A stretch of DNA of 64,000 nucleotides. Origin: Capsaspora owczarzaki ATCC 30864 (Eukaryota; Opisthokonta; Filasterea). Position 1 is the first letter of the stretch, and each line of letters starts with the position of its first letter. Positions 1-9,831 of the stretch are shown piece by piece. The translations under genes and the position numbers were made by a program. The stretch covers positions 741,704 to 805,703 of the forward strand of contig NW_011887295.1 in the NCBI RefSeq assembly GCF_000151315.2, in the 5' to 3' direction. The notes below the pieces were generated by a model, which had not been told where the DNA came from, searched no databases, and saw nothing but the letters and a program-made list of their open reading frames with translations.

Positions 1-414
1 CGAGTGGCCCATGCCGTGGTCTTGCTGGAAGTCCTTTGCGTGGCTGTGGCGGAACCACCCATGGGAGTGGCCGTGGTGTGCTTGACCGCTGCCACCATGG
101 CTGTCACCGCCGCCGCCGCCGCCGCCGCTGCCGCCGCCGTGTCCACCGTGGCTGTGGCCATGTCCGTGACCCTGGCCGATCGAGAGGCCCGCAAAGGTGA
201 ACTTTGGACGAGCGGGCGTCTTGCTATCGGCCACGTTGCCACTCGAAAACAAGTCGCGTCCATCGCCTTGTGCGGTTTCGTACTCGTCCTCCACATCTTC
301 CGGCTGCTGCTGCTGCTGGTCTGCTGCCGTCACGCTGCGCAGACCCAAGCTCGAGGATGACAGCAGAGCACCGTCGTCGTCAGCGTCCCTGCTTTCGAGT
401 CGCTGGAAGGACAT
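1..414 (-). CDS. Histidine-rich protein, N-terminal part (runs off the window edge)
   Basis: From the ATG at 414 an open frame of 138 codons runs leftward to base 1 with no stop, so only the amino end is present. Residues 1-75 are polar and acidic, with a five-glutamine run near residue 33. From about residue 80 the chain becomes Gly/His-rich, with repeated HGH and HSHG motifs and glycine runs. Such tracts bind metal ions and are common in zinc transporters of the CDF (SLC30) and ZIP (SLC39) families. No membrane segment lies in the visible part and there is no signal peptide, which would fit a CDF protein with a cytosolic amino end better than a ZIP. The family is a guess; a non-transporter His-rich protein is equally possible. 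The frame itself is convincing because it is stop-free and has a start with a short 5' flank. Confidence 0.55.
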   Translation of the reverse strand, partial: MSFQRLESRDADDDGALLSSSSLGLRSVTAADQQQQQPEDVEDEYETAQGDGRDLFSSGNVADSKTPARPKFTFAGLSIGQGHGHGHSHGGHGGGSGGGGGGGDSHGGSGQAHHGHSHGWFRHSHAKDFQQDHGMGHS

Positions 415-760
415 CTGTTTTGGGTGTTTATGAGTTTTTGTTATCGGCTGACTGATAACAAAGTCACGGCAAAAAGCAAAACGGAAAACTGAGCTTCATC
501 CACACACGCGCATGTGTCGACGTTCTTCTACTCTATCATTTCCCTCAACACACTCTCTTCCTCTCTCTATTATTGCAAAATCAAAGGCAACAATCACGAA
601 ACAACGCGGCGGCGGGGGGAGAGATTGAAACACTTTTGAATTGTTCGTTTTTACTTGTCAAATCCACTCCGAGTGATTTCTTCTGGTCATTGAGTGGAGG
701 TATCGATGAAAGTCCTGTATTTTGCCAAAGTCTACGGCTTGATGTGCGACACAATTACAA
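415..760. other. Intergenic, nothing recognised
   Basis: This stretch separates the His-rich gene from the end of the PNPOx-like frame. It is AT-richer than its flanks and has a short CT-rich run near 550-570. I see no ORF with protein-like composition, no RNA gene and no clear promoter element. It may hold the 5' flank of the His-rich gene and 3' exons or UTR of its neighbour. Confidence 0.4.
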
Positions 761-1216
761 CTACACTTTTCTCAAAACACGGGACGGCGAATCGGAAAAC
801 TTCCAGAGGGCGTAATACCCTTGGAGTTGAAAGACACCAGAATCTCTCTCCAGATAAACGCTTGCCGTAGCATTAAACTGCGAAAGTCGACCGGGGCTCA
901 GGTAAAACAAAATTTTGAGTCGAGGGTTGTTGTGTGACTGAAGCATGCAACCGTCTTGAGTAACGTGGGTGGAGTGAGTAAAATAAACGGGTTGTTCTCG
1001 TGTTGGAATGAGAGAGGGGTGGGCGGAAGCAATGAAAGTAGGCATGTTTGAGTCATCGCTGAAAGAAGAATCGGCCACGTTTTCCAGGGTCAGGACCATG
1101 AATCGTTCGTGAGGCGTCTGGGTCGACGCCAAAATTAGTCTCCTCGTCTCGGTCGATCGCGCAAAGGCAACGAGCTTTGCAAAGGCGTTTCGCTCGTCCT
1201 CCGTATAATCAGCCAT
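761..1216 (-). CDS. Putative PNPOx-like split-barrel protein, about 151 aa
   Basis: The frame from the ATG at 1216 to the stop at 761 encodes about 151 residues. Its order of motifs recalls the FMN-binding pyridoxamine 5'-phosphate oxidase-like split barrel of the Alr4036 type: an LAST strand followed by an RFMVLTLENV strand, then VYFTHSTH, then NNPRLKILFYL and GRLSQFNATASVYL, where family members have a run like NPRAALLFYW followed by a barrel strand ending in a hydrophobic patch. The C-terminal WKFSDSPSRV fits the region after the barrel. The resemblance is by eye and weak. The frame extends upstream without an ATG and a CAG directly precedes the start, so an upstream exon is possible, and the 3' end may also be spliced. 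If the family is right, it would be a small flavin enzyme or binding protein of unknown substrate. Confidence 0.35.
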   Translation of the reverse strand: MADYTEDERNAFAKLVAFARSTETRRLILASTQTPHERFMVLTLENVADSSFSDDSNMPTFIASAHPSLIPTREQPVYFTHSTHVTQDGCMLQSHNNPRLKILFYLSPGRLSQFNATASVYLERDSGVFQLQGYYALWKFSDSPSRVLRKV

Positions 1217-1780
1217 CTGCGGGAAGTGTCTGTGCCAAACTGGCGGGGAGCCCTGTATTGGTTGGTGGACGCAAAGCGAGCTCGATGTTATCCGAACTAT
1301 CTGTGTCTTGGAAACGGGAAGGGTGAAGAAAGGATACGATTGGCAACTTCTCGTGCCGCGCCTGTTGTGGCTTCGACCCGGGAAGAGAACTTGACGAACT
1401 TGGACGTGGAGCTCAGAAGCGAGTTGATAGTGAAGAGTGTGGTAAGGAAGAGCGCCGATCGCAAGCTCTCGATTCAACTGTTTGCCAGTAGCCGGGGTTG
1501 TGGACGTCACGATGTCGTCCTAACACCAATCAAAACGATGCTACGAGCTGAAGACCGAAAAGAGTGGCCAGGGCCCACGCTGTATTCAGTTCAGAATTGT
1601 AACAACGGATCGCAGAGCATTGAATGCAACAACCGCACAAAATTCGGCTTCCGTTCCCTCCAAAGCCTTTAATTTGCATTACGACGTGTTCGATAGCTCT
1701 CAATCATTGAACGTTCTCTCAAATCATCGAGCTCTTGGCAGTTATTCTATCCATTCTCATACTCTGCAATCTGCTCTCAG

Positions 1781-1836
<56 letters not shown>

Positions 1837-1924
1837 AATCACCATTTCCATCACTTGGACTCTTTTGCGTTTTGGATTTGCATAAATGTGGGAGGTCATT
1901 TCTTAAAATTTGAGTTGTTTGACC
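1217..1924. other. Divergent intergenic region with CT repeat
   Basis: This region lies between the minus-strand PNPOx-like start and the plus-strand ARP1 start, so it probably holds both promoters. A (CT)n tract of about 54 nt lies at 1783-1836 with one CTGT interruption. No protein-like frame or RNA gene is visible. Confidence 0.45.
1783..1836. repeat. (CT)n microsatellite upstream of ARP1
   Basis: Nearly pure CT dinucleotides, about 27 units with one G interruption, ending some 90 nt before the ARP1 start codon. A related GA-rich run lies in ARP1 intron 1 near 2085-2120. Such tracts can act as GAGA-type promoter elements in animals; that role here is only a possibility. Confidence 0.85.
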
Positions 1925-4201
1925 ATGTCGTTGCACGAAGTGATCAGCAACCAGCCTGTGGTGATTGACCAGGTATTGTCTCGCAGTCCGCTTGCATGCT
2001 GCTCCTCCTTCCTCTTGATTTGCGTTATTTTCTCTTTGGCCTTTGCTTTCGTGTCCCCCCCCCCCGACGCGGGTTTGTGGCGTTGGAGAGAGAGACAGAG
2101 AGACAGAGAGAGAGAGAGAGCTTGATTGTCATTCTGCAGCCATTTCGCCACTTCCTTCCGCCGCTGATTTGGGGTTCTCGTTTCCCCTGACGCGAGCTCG
2201 TGGGGGTGGAGGGGGGTGGGAGCGAGGAAGGAGAGACAGAGCCGGGGACGCTGCGTTGGTCATTCTGGCGCGCTTTGAAGCCGATCGTCTTCCCTCTCTG
2301 GCTGCAATCCTGGCAATGCGTGTTCCCCTGCTCTTCACTTGCGTTTCTACATCCCTTCTTCAGTGCCACAGCCGCACAATCACACACACACACATCAGTA
2401 GCAACGCCAGTGGTTTTGTCTGGCAAAATCGCATCACAATGGCAAAAAGGATTGCAGATCTGTCTCTTTTTTTTTTTTTTTTTTTTTTTCCAATTTTTTT
2501 TTCAGCATCCCAAAATGCAAGATTGCTCCTCTTTGATTCGAGAGTCTCTCCTTCTTGTTGCAAGCCCAAAACCAACCCATTCATGCACGCTGCACTGGAC
2601 CGGGGGGTGGGGTGGGGTGGGAGGACAACCCAGCCAGATCGTTCGCATTATTCTCATTCATTCCCTCATTCACTCTATTCATGCCAAGCATCGCTTCATC
2701 ACAATCTCTCAGAACAACCCTCAAACTAACCATGCTATTTGTTTACTATTGGGGACATCTAAATAAAAACAACAAAAAACAAAAAACAGGGCTCGGGCAT
2801 GATCAAGGCGGGCTTTGCAGGCGATCTGGAGCCAAAGCACATCGCACCGACGTGCGTTGGTCGGCCAAAGCACCGCCGCGTCATGACGGACGCCGTGGAA
2901 GGAGCATACTTTATGGGTGGCAGGATTGCGCAGCACCGGGGTCTGCTGCGCCTGTCGCACCCGATCGAGCACGGCGTTGTCACCAACTGGGAGGACGCCG
3001 AGCGTTTGTGGCAGCACACCTACTCCAAGGAGGGTCTTGGCGTTGCGCCCGAGGAGCATCCCGTGCTGCTGACAGAGCAGCCGCTCAACTCGACCCGCAA
3101 CCGCGAGAAGGCTGCGTCGGTCTTCTTTGAGAACTTTAACGTTCCCGCGCTGTACTTTGCGCTGCCCGCTGTGCTCTCACTCTATGCGTCAGGCCGCACC
3201 ACGGGTGTCGTTCTGGACTCTGGCGACGGTGTCACAACTGCAGTGCCCGTGTACGAGGGCTTTGCGATGCCCCTGTCTATCAACCGCATGGATTTGGCCG
3301 GACGAGACGTTACCCGCCAGCTGCGTATGCTCCTTCGCAAGGAGGGCTACGATCTTCACACCAGTGCCGAGTTTGATATTGCGCGCACCATCAAGGAGCG
3401 TGTGTGCTACTTTGAGCTCGATCCCTCACGCGCAGGCGTTGAATCCAGCTCGGAGCCGAGCACGTACACGTTGCCTGACGAGTCGATCATTGAGGTATGT
3501 GTGAACTTTTGACCGTGGCTGTTTTCTGTTGTGTCACGAAGCGTGAGCGGGGCTGGTTTGACCGCCAACGAAACTGATTTCTGAACCCTTTTTTATTTTG
3601 TTTTTTATATTTTGGACGTCGGGTCGTTCCAGGTTGGTCAAGCGCGTCACCGAGCAGCTGAGATTCTTTTCAATCCCCAGCTGGCTGATAAGGAGTACAT
3701 GGGCGTGCACGAGATGGTGTACGACTCTGTTTTCAAGTGCGACATTGACATGCGCGTCACATTGCTATCCAACATTGTGCTTTCTGGCGGCAGCACTTTG
3801 ATGCGAGGTAGGTTTCGGACTGCAATTTCGTTTCCAGGCGGCTTTTTGAAGGAAGATGGGGGGGGTGTGTGAGATGAGGGAGACGGCGGAAGGCTTGAAT
3901 CATGTTTCGCTAAATCGACGTCCTGCGCTTTCGAATGCCGCTTCTTGCAGGATTCGGAAACCGTCTTGTGAATGAGCTTCATCGCGTTGTAAACAATCCG
4001 GGCCGATCATCATCAACGCAACAGACCGCCCAACGAAGCAACATTCGAACAATCCGCGTTTCGGCACCACGAGAGCGATTGTACTCTGCCTGGATTGGCG
4101 GCTCCATCCTCGCGTCGCTCGATGCATTCAAGACAATGTGGGTGTCCAAGCAAGAGTACGACGATGTTGGCCCAAATGTGTTGCACCGCAAGACTTTTTA
4201 A
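1925..4201 (+). CDS. ACTR1: Centractin (actin-related protein 1), dynactin subunit
   Basis: Actin-fold protein that forms the short filament of dynactin, the dynein adaptor for minus-end cargo transport on microtubules. Four exons join in frame: 1925-1972, 2790-3494, 3633-3807, 3951-4201 (392 aa; animal ARP1 is 376). The N-terminus ISNQPVVID, the phosphate loop [12 protein letters not shown], the block [15 protein letters not shown], the nucleotide-site block [11 protein letters not shown], and the end [13 protein letters not shown]...HRKTF match ARP1 rather than conventional actin or ARP2. The Asn that usually follows VVID is Gln here, the codon abutting intron 1, so the splice could be shifted. 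A short Ser-rich insertion follows SRAGVE and another lies near [11 protein letters not shown]. Intron 1 (817 nt) is unusually long and holds GA- and T-rich tracts. Confidence 0.95.
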
Positions 4202-4429
4202 AAACAGCAGCAGTGTGCACTTTTGAATGTGTGTGTGTTTTCTTGTTGTCATGTTTGTTGGATGCTTGTGACTATTTTGTTTTGTGCAAATATTTTGTTT
4301 TGTGCAAATACTGTGAAAGTGTGTCTTCGAGTGCGTCGCAAGTTCTCATCTCATGAGTGTCTTCCAAATCAAGCCGCTCAGCTCAGTCTTCCAGCTTATC
4401 CCTTGTTTGCCCGTTCGTTGGGGGCTCTG

Positions 4430-7400
4430 ATGAGTAAGACATCATCGACGGCCAACGTGGCCATCCCGATGGATGATGTTGCCGCACTTACAGCTGCAGC
4501 GGCAACAGCGGTACCCACAAGCACCCACCCATCCGCCGTTGGGAGCAGCTCTGGATTGCCATTGGAGCACGAACACTCGGTCCACTCTGTGCACGACGAG
4601 CCGATTCGCAATCCCGAGGATCTCGAGCTCCCGCCACTCCCGCCACCAGACACGGCCCGCGTTGCAGCCATGGTCCAGGCGCTTGTCACCGTGTCCGCGC
4701 CTGGGCACGACGCCGTCCAATCTCCGGCGTCAGATTCCGCTTCGACTCCCACGCCGCCGGTCGCGACCACAACGACTCCTTCTGCTTCGGTTGCAAGCGC
4801 GACCACTCCTGTGACTGCTGGCGATCGTGACGCTGCTACTCAAGGTGCTCCTGGTGGTGCTCAGGCGAATCTCGTGCCCAGCCCGGACGTACCGGCATCG
4901 CCGCTCGCACTTGTCGCACATCCCGTTGGCGACAACCCCGTTGAATTCGCCTTGGCTCATGTGACAGGCCCAGCAACGCCGTTGAGGCACACCACCTCGG
5001 CGTTCACTCTCTTAGCACCAACAGGACCCCCAGTGGTGGCGCCCGAGACCACTCCACTCGATGATGCTGGACCCTCTTTTTTTGGAGCAGCAGCGGGCAG
5101 CGAGCGTACGTCCACTTCACAGTCACCTGCAGTGCTTCCCGACGAGCGCGTGGTGACCTTTGCTCCTTCAACCAGTTCGCCTCCAGACAATCCCATGCCC
5201 GATAACAACTCGGACGCTGCGGCAGCAATGACACTGGCGGCCTCGGCGTCGACCTCGTCTGGCACGTCCACAAAGCTCACCTCGAACAAGTGGCTCGTCA
5301 AACTGCAAGAATCGCGTGCAGGGCTGAAATTTCCGTCTCCGGTGGACTATTTAGACAAGGTGCAAGGGATGTTGTGGCTCCAGTCAGTCATGGACGGGTC
5401 GACTGCGGACGCGAACAAACGCTCGGCTCCAGTACCTGTCTCTGCTGATGCTGTACCCGCTGCACCAGAAAACTTGGCACCGAAAGGAAGCGATACCGAT
5501 GCCAACTCCACTGGCGTTCAAATTGATGTGGCCCCAAGTGTCACCTCAACACAGCCTGGCGCTGACGGTGCGACAACTGCTACTGCGGCTACTGCTGCTG
5601 CTGTTGCTGCTGCTGTTGCTGCTGCTTCCACTGCTGCTTCCACTGCTGCTTCCACCGCTGCTTCCACTGCTGTTCTCAACAATCCTCCAGGGCCCACGCC
5701 GCAATCGAATGCTACTCTTAATTCTCCAGAGGCTTTTGCGAATCGAAAGCAGCGTCGCCGACCAAATCTTGCTGCGCGCTTCATCACGGCAGCTTGGAAG
5801 GCGGTGGTGGACTTTTGGCTGTACCTCATCTCGCGCCGCGGCCTGGACGTTGTGAAAACGGTGGTTGCTCTTCTCGTTGCTGCTATTCTGACATGCACTC
5901 CGTTCCTTGGCGAGAAGCATGCCCCCGCCGTCTTTCAGTTTATCGTTGGTGTCAGCCTGTACCCGGTGCACTCCACGGTTGGCGCTGCCTGCGAAGCCTA
6001 CATTCAAGCCGTTCTCGGGATGACGCTTGGAGCATGCTATGTATCGATTCAACTTTCCATCTCGCACGACGACCTCTACGTGATTACAATTGGCATGTTC
6101 ATTGCCATGTATGCCGCCCAAGCTCTGCGCGGCTTCTACGAGCGGCTGACCATCCTTGCCCTGCACTTTGATGTGATTATTTGCTCTAGCGTCTTCTTTA
6201 CGTTTACCCAAGGGCCGTATTTGACAATGTCCATCCCGACACTCGTCTGGGGCTTTGCAGTCAACTTTATTATTGGCGCCACGATTGCGTGGCTGGCAGC
6301 CATCCTGGTTGCGCCCAAGCTCGCCACCACCATCTGTCACGAGAACATTTCCGACCTGTTCAAATCGGCGGAGGAGTTGCTCCTCATCAACACGCGCGGC
6401 TTTTTGATGGAGTCGTTCGAGGCCGATCGGGCGAATGGCACCGTCGCAATGACCAACGTCCGGACGAAATGGGGATTGGCGAATGCTCAACTGAACGATG
6501 CACTGATTGAGCAAAGTTTGGGCATTCCCCACATTGGGCCGACCACCGAAGTGGTGAACAAGCTCTTTGCCATCACGCAGCACCTGTCGACCATGTCCAG
6601 CACGTTTGCAACCCAAAGGGGCGCTTTCGCGCCAGAGGAAATCCGCGCGCTGGTGACACCCATTCGAAGCTGCATTACGGGGCTTGTGCAACACAGCGCG
6701 GATGCCCTCAGCGCGTTGCAAAAGACAATGCTGACGAAATCGACCGAGCCGTTAGTGGGTATTCCGCACATCAATCCCGTCCTCCAAGAGTTTGATGCAG
6801 CCATCGACGATCTTGCCATCGCAATCGATCAGGTCAGCTCTGTGCATCGGCTTGGGATATCGCTCTTTAGCGCCGAAAAATTCTCGGACTGGGATCGCAT
6901 CTTTTTGTTACACACCTTCCTTTTCACGCTGCGCGAATTCGCCATTGACTTGTACCTTCTTGTTGGCCTTCTCGGCGAAAATGGGCGGGTGTCCAAGTTC
7001 ACCTTCCCTCGTGGCTTGATACCGCATCCCCCGGAGGTCGAGGCTTCCATCTTTATGAACAAGGGTGGCTCGGATGTCAACTATTCCACAGGATGGCGTG
7101 CGAGACTGTACAAGCTGTCTCAGCTGCTCAACTCTCCAGCTTCCCTCTTTGGTCTCAAATCCGGGTTTGCTTGTGCCCTCGTCGCCCTTCTCTCTGCCTC
7201 TGTCATCTATCCCAACTATGATGCCTGGCGTGGCGACTGGGCTGTGGTTTCTGTGAGTTTGTTGTTCGTTTGTTGTTCGTTTGGCTTCCCTGGTCTGGTC
7301 TGTTTTGTTTTGTTTTGTCTTGCTTTGTTTTGTTTTGTTTGTCTTGTTTTGTTTTGTTTGGGCATGTGAGCAGTGAGCTTTACTCACCGCCGTGGTTGGT

Positions 7401-9456
7401 CTTCCCTCCCACAACTGCTTTCAAATCGTCATCAACACAGGTTGCTATCATCATCCTGCCATCTGTCGGAGCCACGTTTATTCACTGTCTTTGGCGTATT
7501 TTCGGAACGTTTTTGGGATGCGCCTTTGCGGTCATCGCTTCGTACGCTGCCGATGTCACGAATCCTTACGTGCAGTGCGCCATGCTGGTAGTCTTCTGCT
7601 TCCCGATGGTCCATCTCAAGCTGCACACTGGCTACTCAAAATTAGGCTTTATTGCAGTGATTGCCTACATTGTGACATGTTGGGCACAGTTCAACAACCG
7701 GCTCTATTGGCCGATAGCCTATCTGCCAATTTGGAAGATTGCGCTGGGACGCATGACGGATATTTCGTTTGGTGTGGTCATTGTGATGATCTTCTCGCGA
7801 TTATTCTGGCCCTATCGCGCGCGCAGGGAGTTGCGCCTCGAGCTCGCCACCATTCTGGACAACTGTGGTCTGGCTGTATCTGGCAATTTCGCCTTGTTCG
7901 CCCTCGGCGGTCAAGCGGCGGGCAGTATTGTTGCTCGACGCCACGAAGCTAAAGCCAGCTGGCTTCGCTCCTTCTCCAAGGTCTGGCCGTCAGCCTTGCT
8001 GCCATCTGCGTTGCGTCACAATAGGCATCAACAAGATGACTCCGACACCCATCCGCATCCTCGCCATTCCGCACCCAATGTAACGTCTGCACCATTATCC
8101 TCTGATCCAATTTCCCCTGCAGCTACCAGTACCGCGGCCTCCACAAGTGACCCTTCCGCGCGGCTGCCGCGTCAGAATCGATCGTTGAGCGGGTTGACTC
8201 TCCCCCGCTTTGCATCGACCGCAGACGAGGATGCAACACACATCAGCAATACGACCAGCATTGTGAACGCACGCGTGGCTTCTCGAGCAAACATCTTCCC
8301 CAGTCAAGGACGCGCTGCCGCGAGCGCTCAAACCAGGGATTCGCCAAGGCACCGCACGAACACCCCTTCCTCCCACCAGGAGCACAAGATTGCTGCCTCA
8401 AAAAACCTCTCCGCCGCCATCCAGAACTACGACCTGCAGCACCCACTCCATCGCCGATTTAGCGACGCTGGGCGAATGTCGTTGCCGGCGGTCTTCCGCC
8501 ACGCGTCCAGCGGTGCAGTGCTCCAGCGGCAAACCAGCACCAATCGTCAAGCCGCTATGGAATATGCGCCGCTGCTGCAAAGCGACCACGATGACACAAC
8601 CCATCAGCTTTCCGGATCTTCTACACGGGCTCATTCACCGACCGACGATCACTCGGCCACTGCTGCTGCTGCCGCCGCCGCCGCCGCTGCTGCTGCTGCT
8701 GCAGACGATCGCTCGACCATTGCTGCAGCATACGCGCACGACCGCACTGCCGCTCGTCGCTTCACCCAAATTCCTGGCGAAGGCCCTCAAATTCTTGCCA
8801 CGTCTCAAGCCGACACGGCAGTCGCAGCGCAGTACCTTCAGCGACAAATCTACGCTCTGCAATCCTCCATCCGCCAGTCCATCCTTCGAGCCCAGACGTT
8901 GGCCGCAATGGCTGTGCTCGAGCCGAGCGTGAAGGGCCCGATCAACATTCGAATCTTTGCCGCCCTGTTGACCGTTTGCCAGTCCATCGTCGACCATCTT
9001 ACTGCCATTCGCATGTCGGTTGCTCGGGGCTTTTCGCCAGAGTTCCGCGAGAACATTATTGTGCCGCTCAATCCGCTCCGCAAAAACATGATTGGCGTGC
9101 TCCTCAACTACATTTTCATCATGTCAGCGTCCTTGCGTGGGCGCGCTCCACTTCCCTACATGTTGCCCGACGTGTTTGCGTCGCGCAACCAAGTGCTGGC
9201 CAACCTGCACCAGCTGGCCCACGCCCAGGAGCACTTCCTCCGAGCAAGCGAGCACTCCCTGATCGGCTTTGCCGTGTTTGCCATCCACACGCGTCTTCTC
9301 ATGGAGCAGATGGAGCGTGTTGGCATGCTGCTGAAGGAGCTGTACGGCGAGCGCGCGCTCTTGTCCAACGCCTTCGAGCAAATCGACAGGCAGTTCCAGC
9401 AGTACACTCAAAATCAAGGCGATGGCAAGGCTGCTTCCCACCCCCACGCCGACTAG
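4430..9456 (+). CDS. ArAE/FUSC-like multi-pass membrane protein (Bre4/DUF2421 type), 1,612 aa
   Basis: Two exons, 4430-7252 and 7441-9456, joined at a GTGAGT donor and CAACACAG acceptor; the join runs from the strand GDWAVVS into VAIIILPSVGA, as in fungal Bre4-like proteins. Residues 1-455 are Ala/Thr/Ser/Pro-rich and probably disordered. A first cluster of about six hydrophobic segments spans residues 460-640 (VVKTVVALLVAAILTCTPF onward), then a long soluble helical part, then a second membrane cluster at about 890-1070 ending in FSRLFWPYRARREL. Residues 1075-1330 are again low complexity with an Ala run, followed by a helical C-terminal domain. The layout of two half-transporter modules each followed by a soluble domain is that of the aromatic acid exporter/fusaric-acid-resistance superfamily. 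Substrate is unknown. The start at 4430 was preferred because upstream in-frame codons are non-protein-like. Confidence 0.75.
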
Positions 9457-9831
9457 TCCTAGGTGGGATTGTTTGGGTGGATTGCATCGTGTTGTAGAAT
9501 GGTTTTGCGCTTGTCGTTGTTTTTTTCGACACCTTTCGTTGTCGAGGATTTTCCGTAGATCTTTTACGAATCAAACCCCCCAGACCAGATTATCTTTCTT
9601 ACACACTCGGCATTCGTGCACCGACTGACGAGCTTTTGTTTTTGACCTTTGTCCAATACAAGAATGTGCGAAGACAACTTCAGACTTTTTTTTTTTTTTT
9701 TTTTAATATCTCCTCAGTCAAAGTGAACTGAGCGTCACCATCTGCTGACCCCTTTTCCCGCCGAACCCCAGGCAGACCCACCCCTTCTCGCGCGCGCCCA
9801 CGGCCAATCCAAGAGAGACAACTCATCTGCG
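9457..9831. other. Intergenic, 3' flank of ArAE-like gene and 5' flank of HECT gene
   Basis: A T tract at about 9687-9704 and mixed sequence. No ORF with protein-like composition. Both neighbours are on the plus strand, so this holds a 3' end followed by a promoter. Confidence 0.4.

Noticed and set aside
2467-2489. Sense-strand bias of intronic T tracts as a splicing code
   Set aside because: Many introns have sense T tracts (ARP1, WD40-FYVE, Rab-GAP, FMR1-like), but others have sense A tracts (RTF1, receptor intron 1, part of WD40-FYVE intron 1), so there is no consistent rule.
5546-6721. 391-codon antisense open frame on the minus strand
   Set aside because: Lies wholly inside the ArAE-like coding exon and is a by-product of its codon bias; composition is Arg/Gly/His-rich with no motif.
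7253-7440. TTTTG repeats in the ArAE-like gene read as coding
   Set aside because: The frame hits a stop, and removing the stretch as an intron joins two conserved family blocks in phase.
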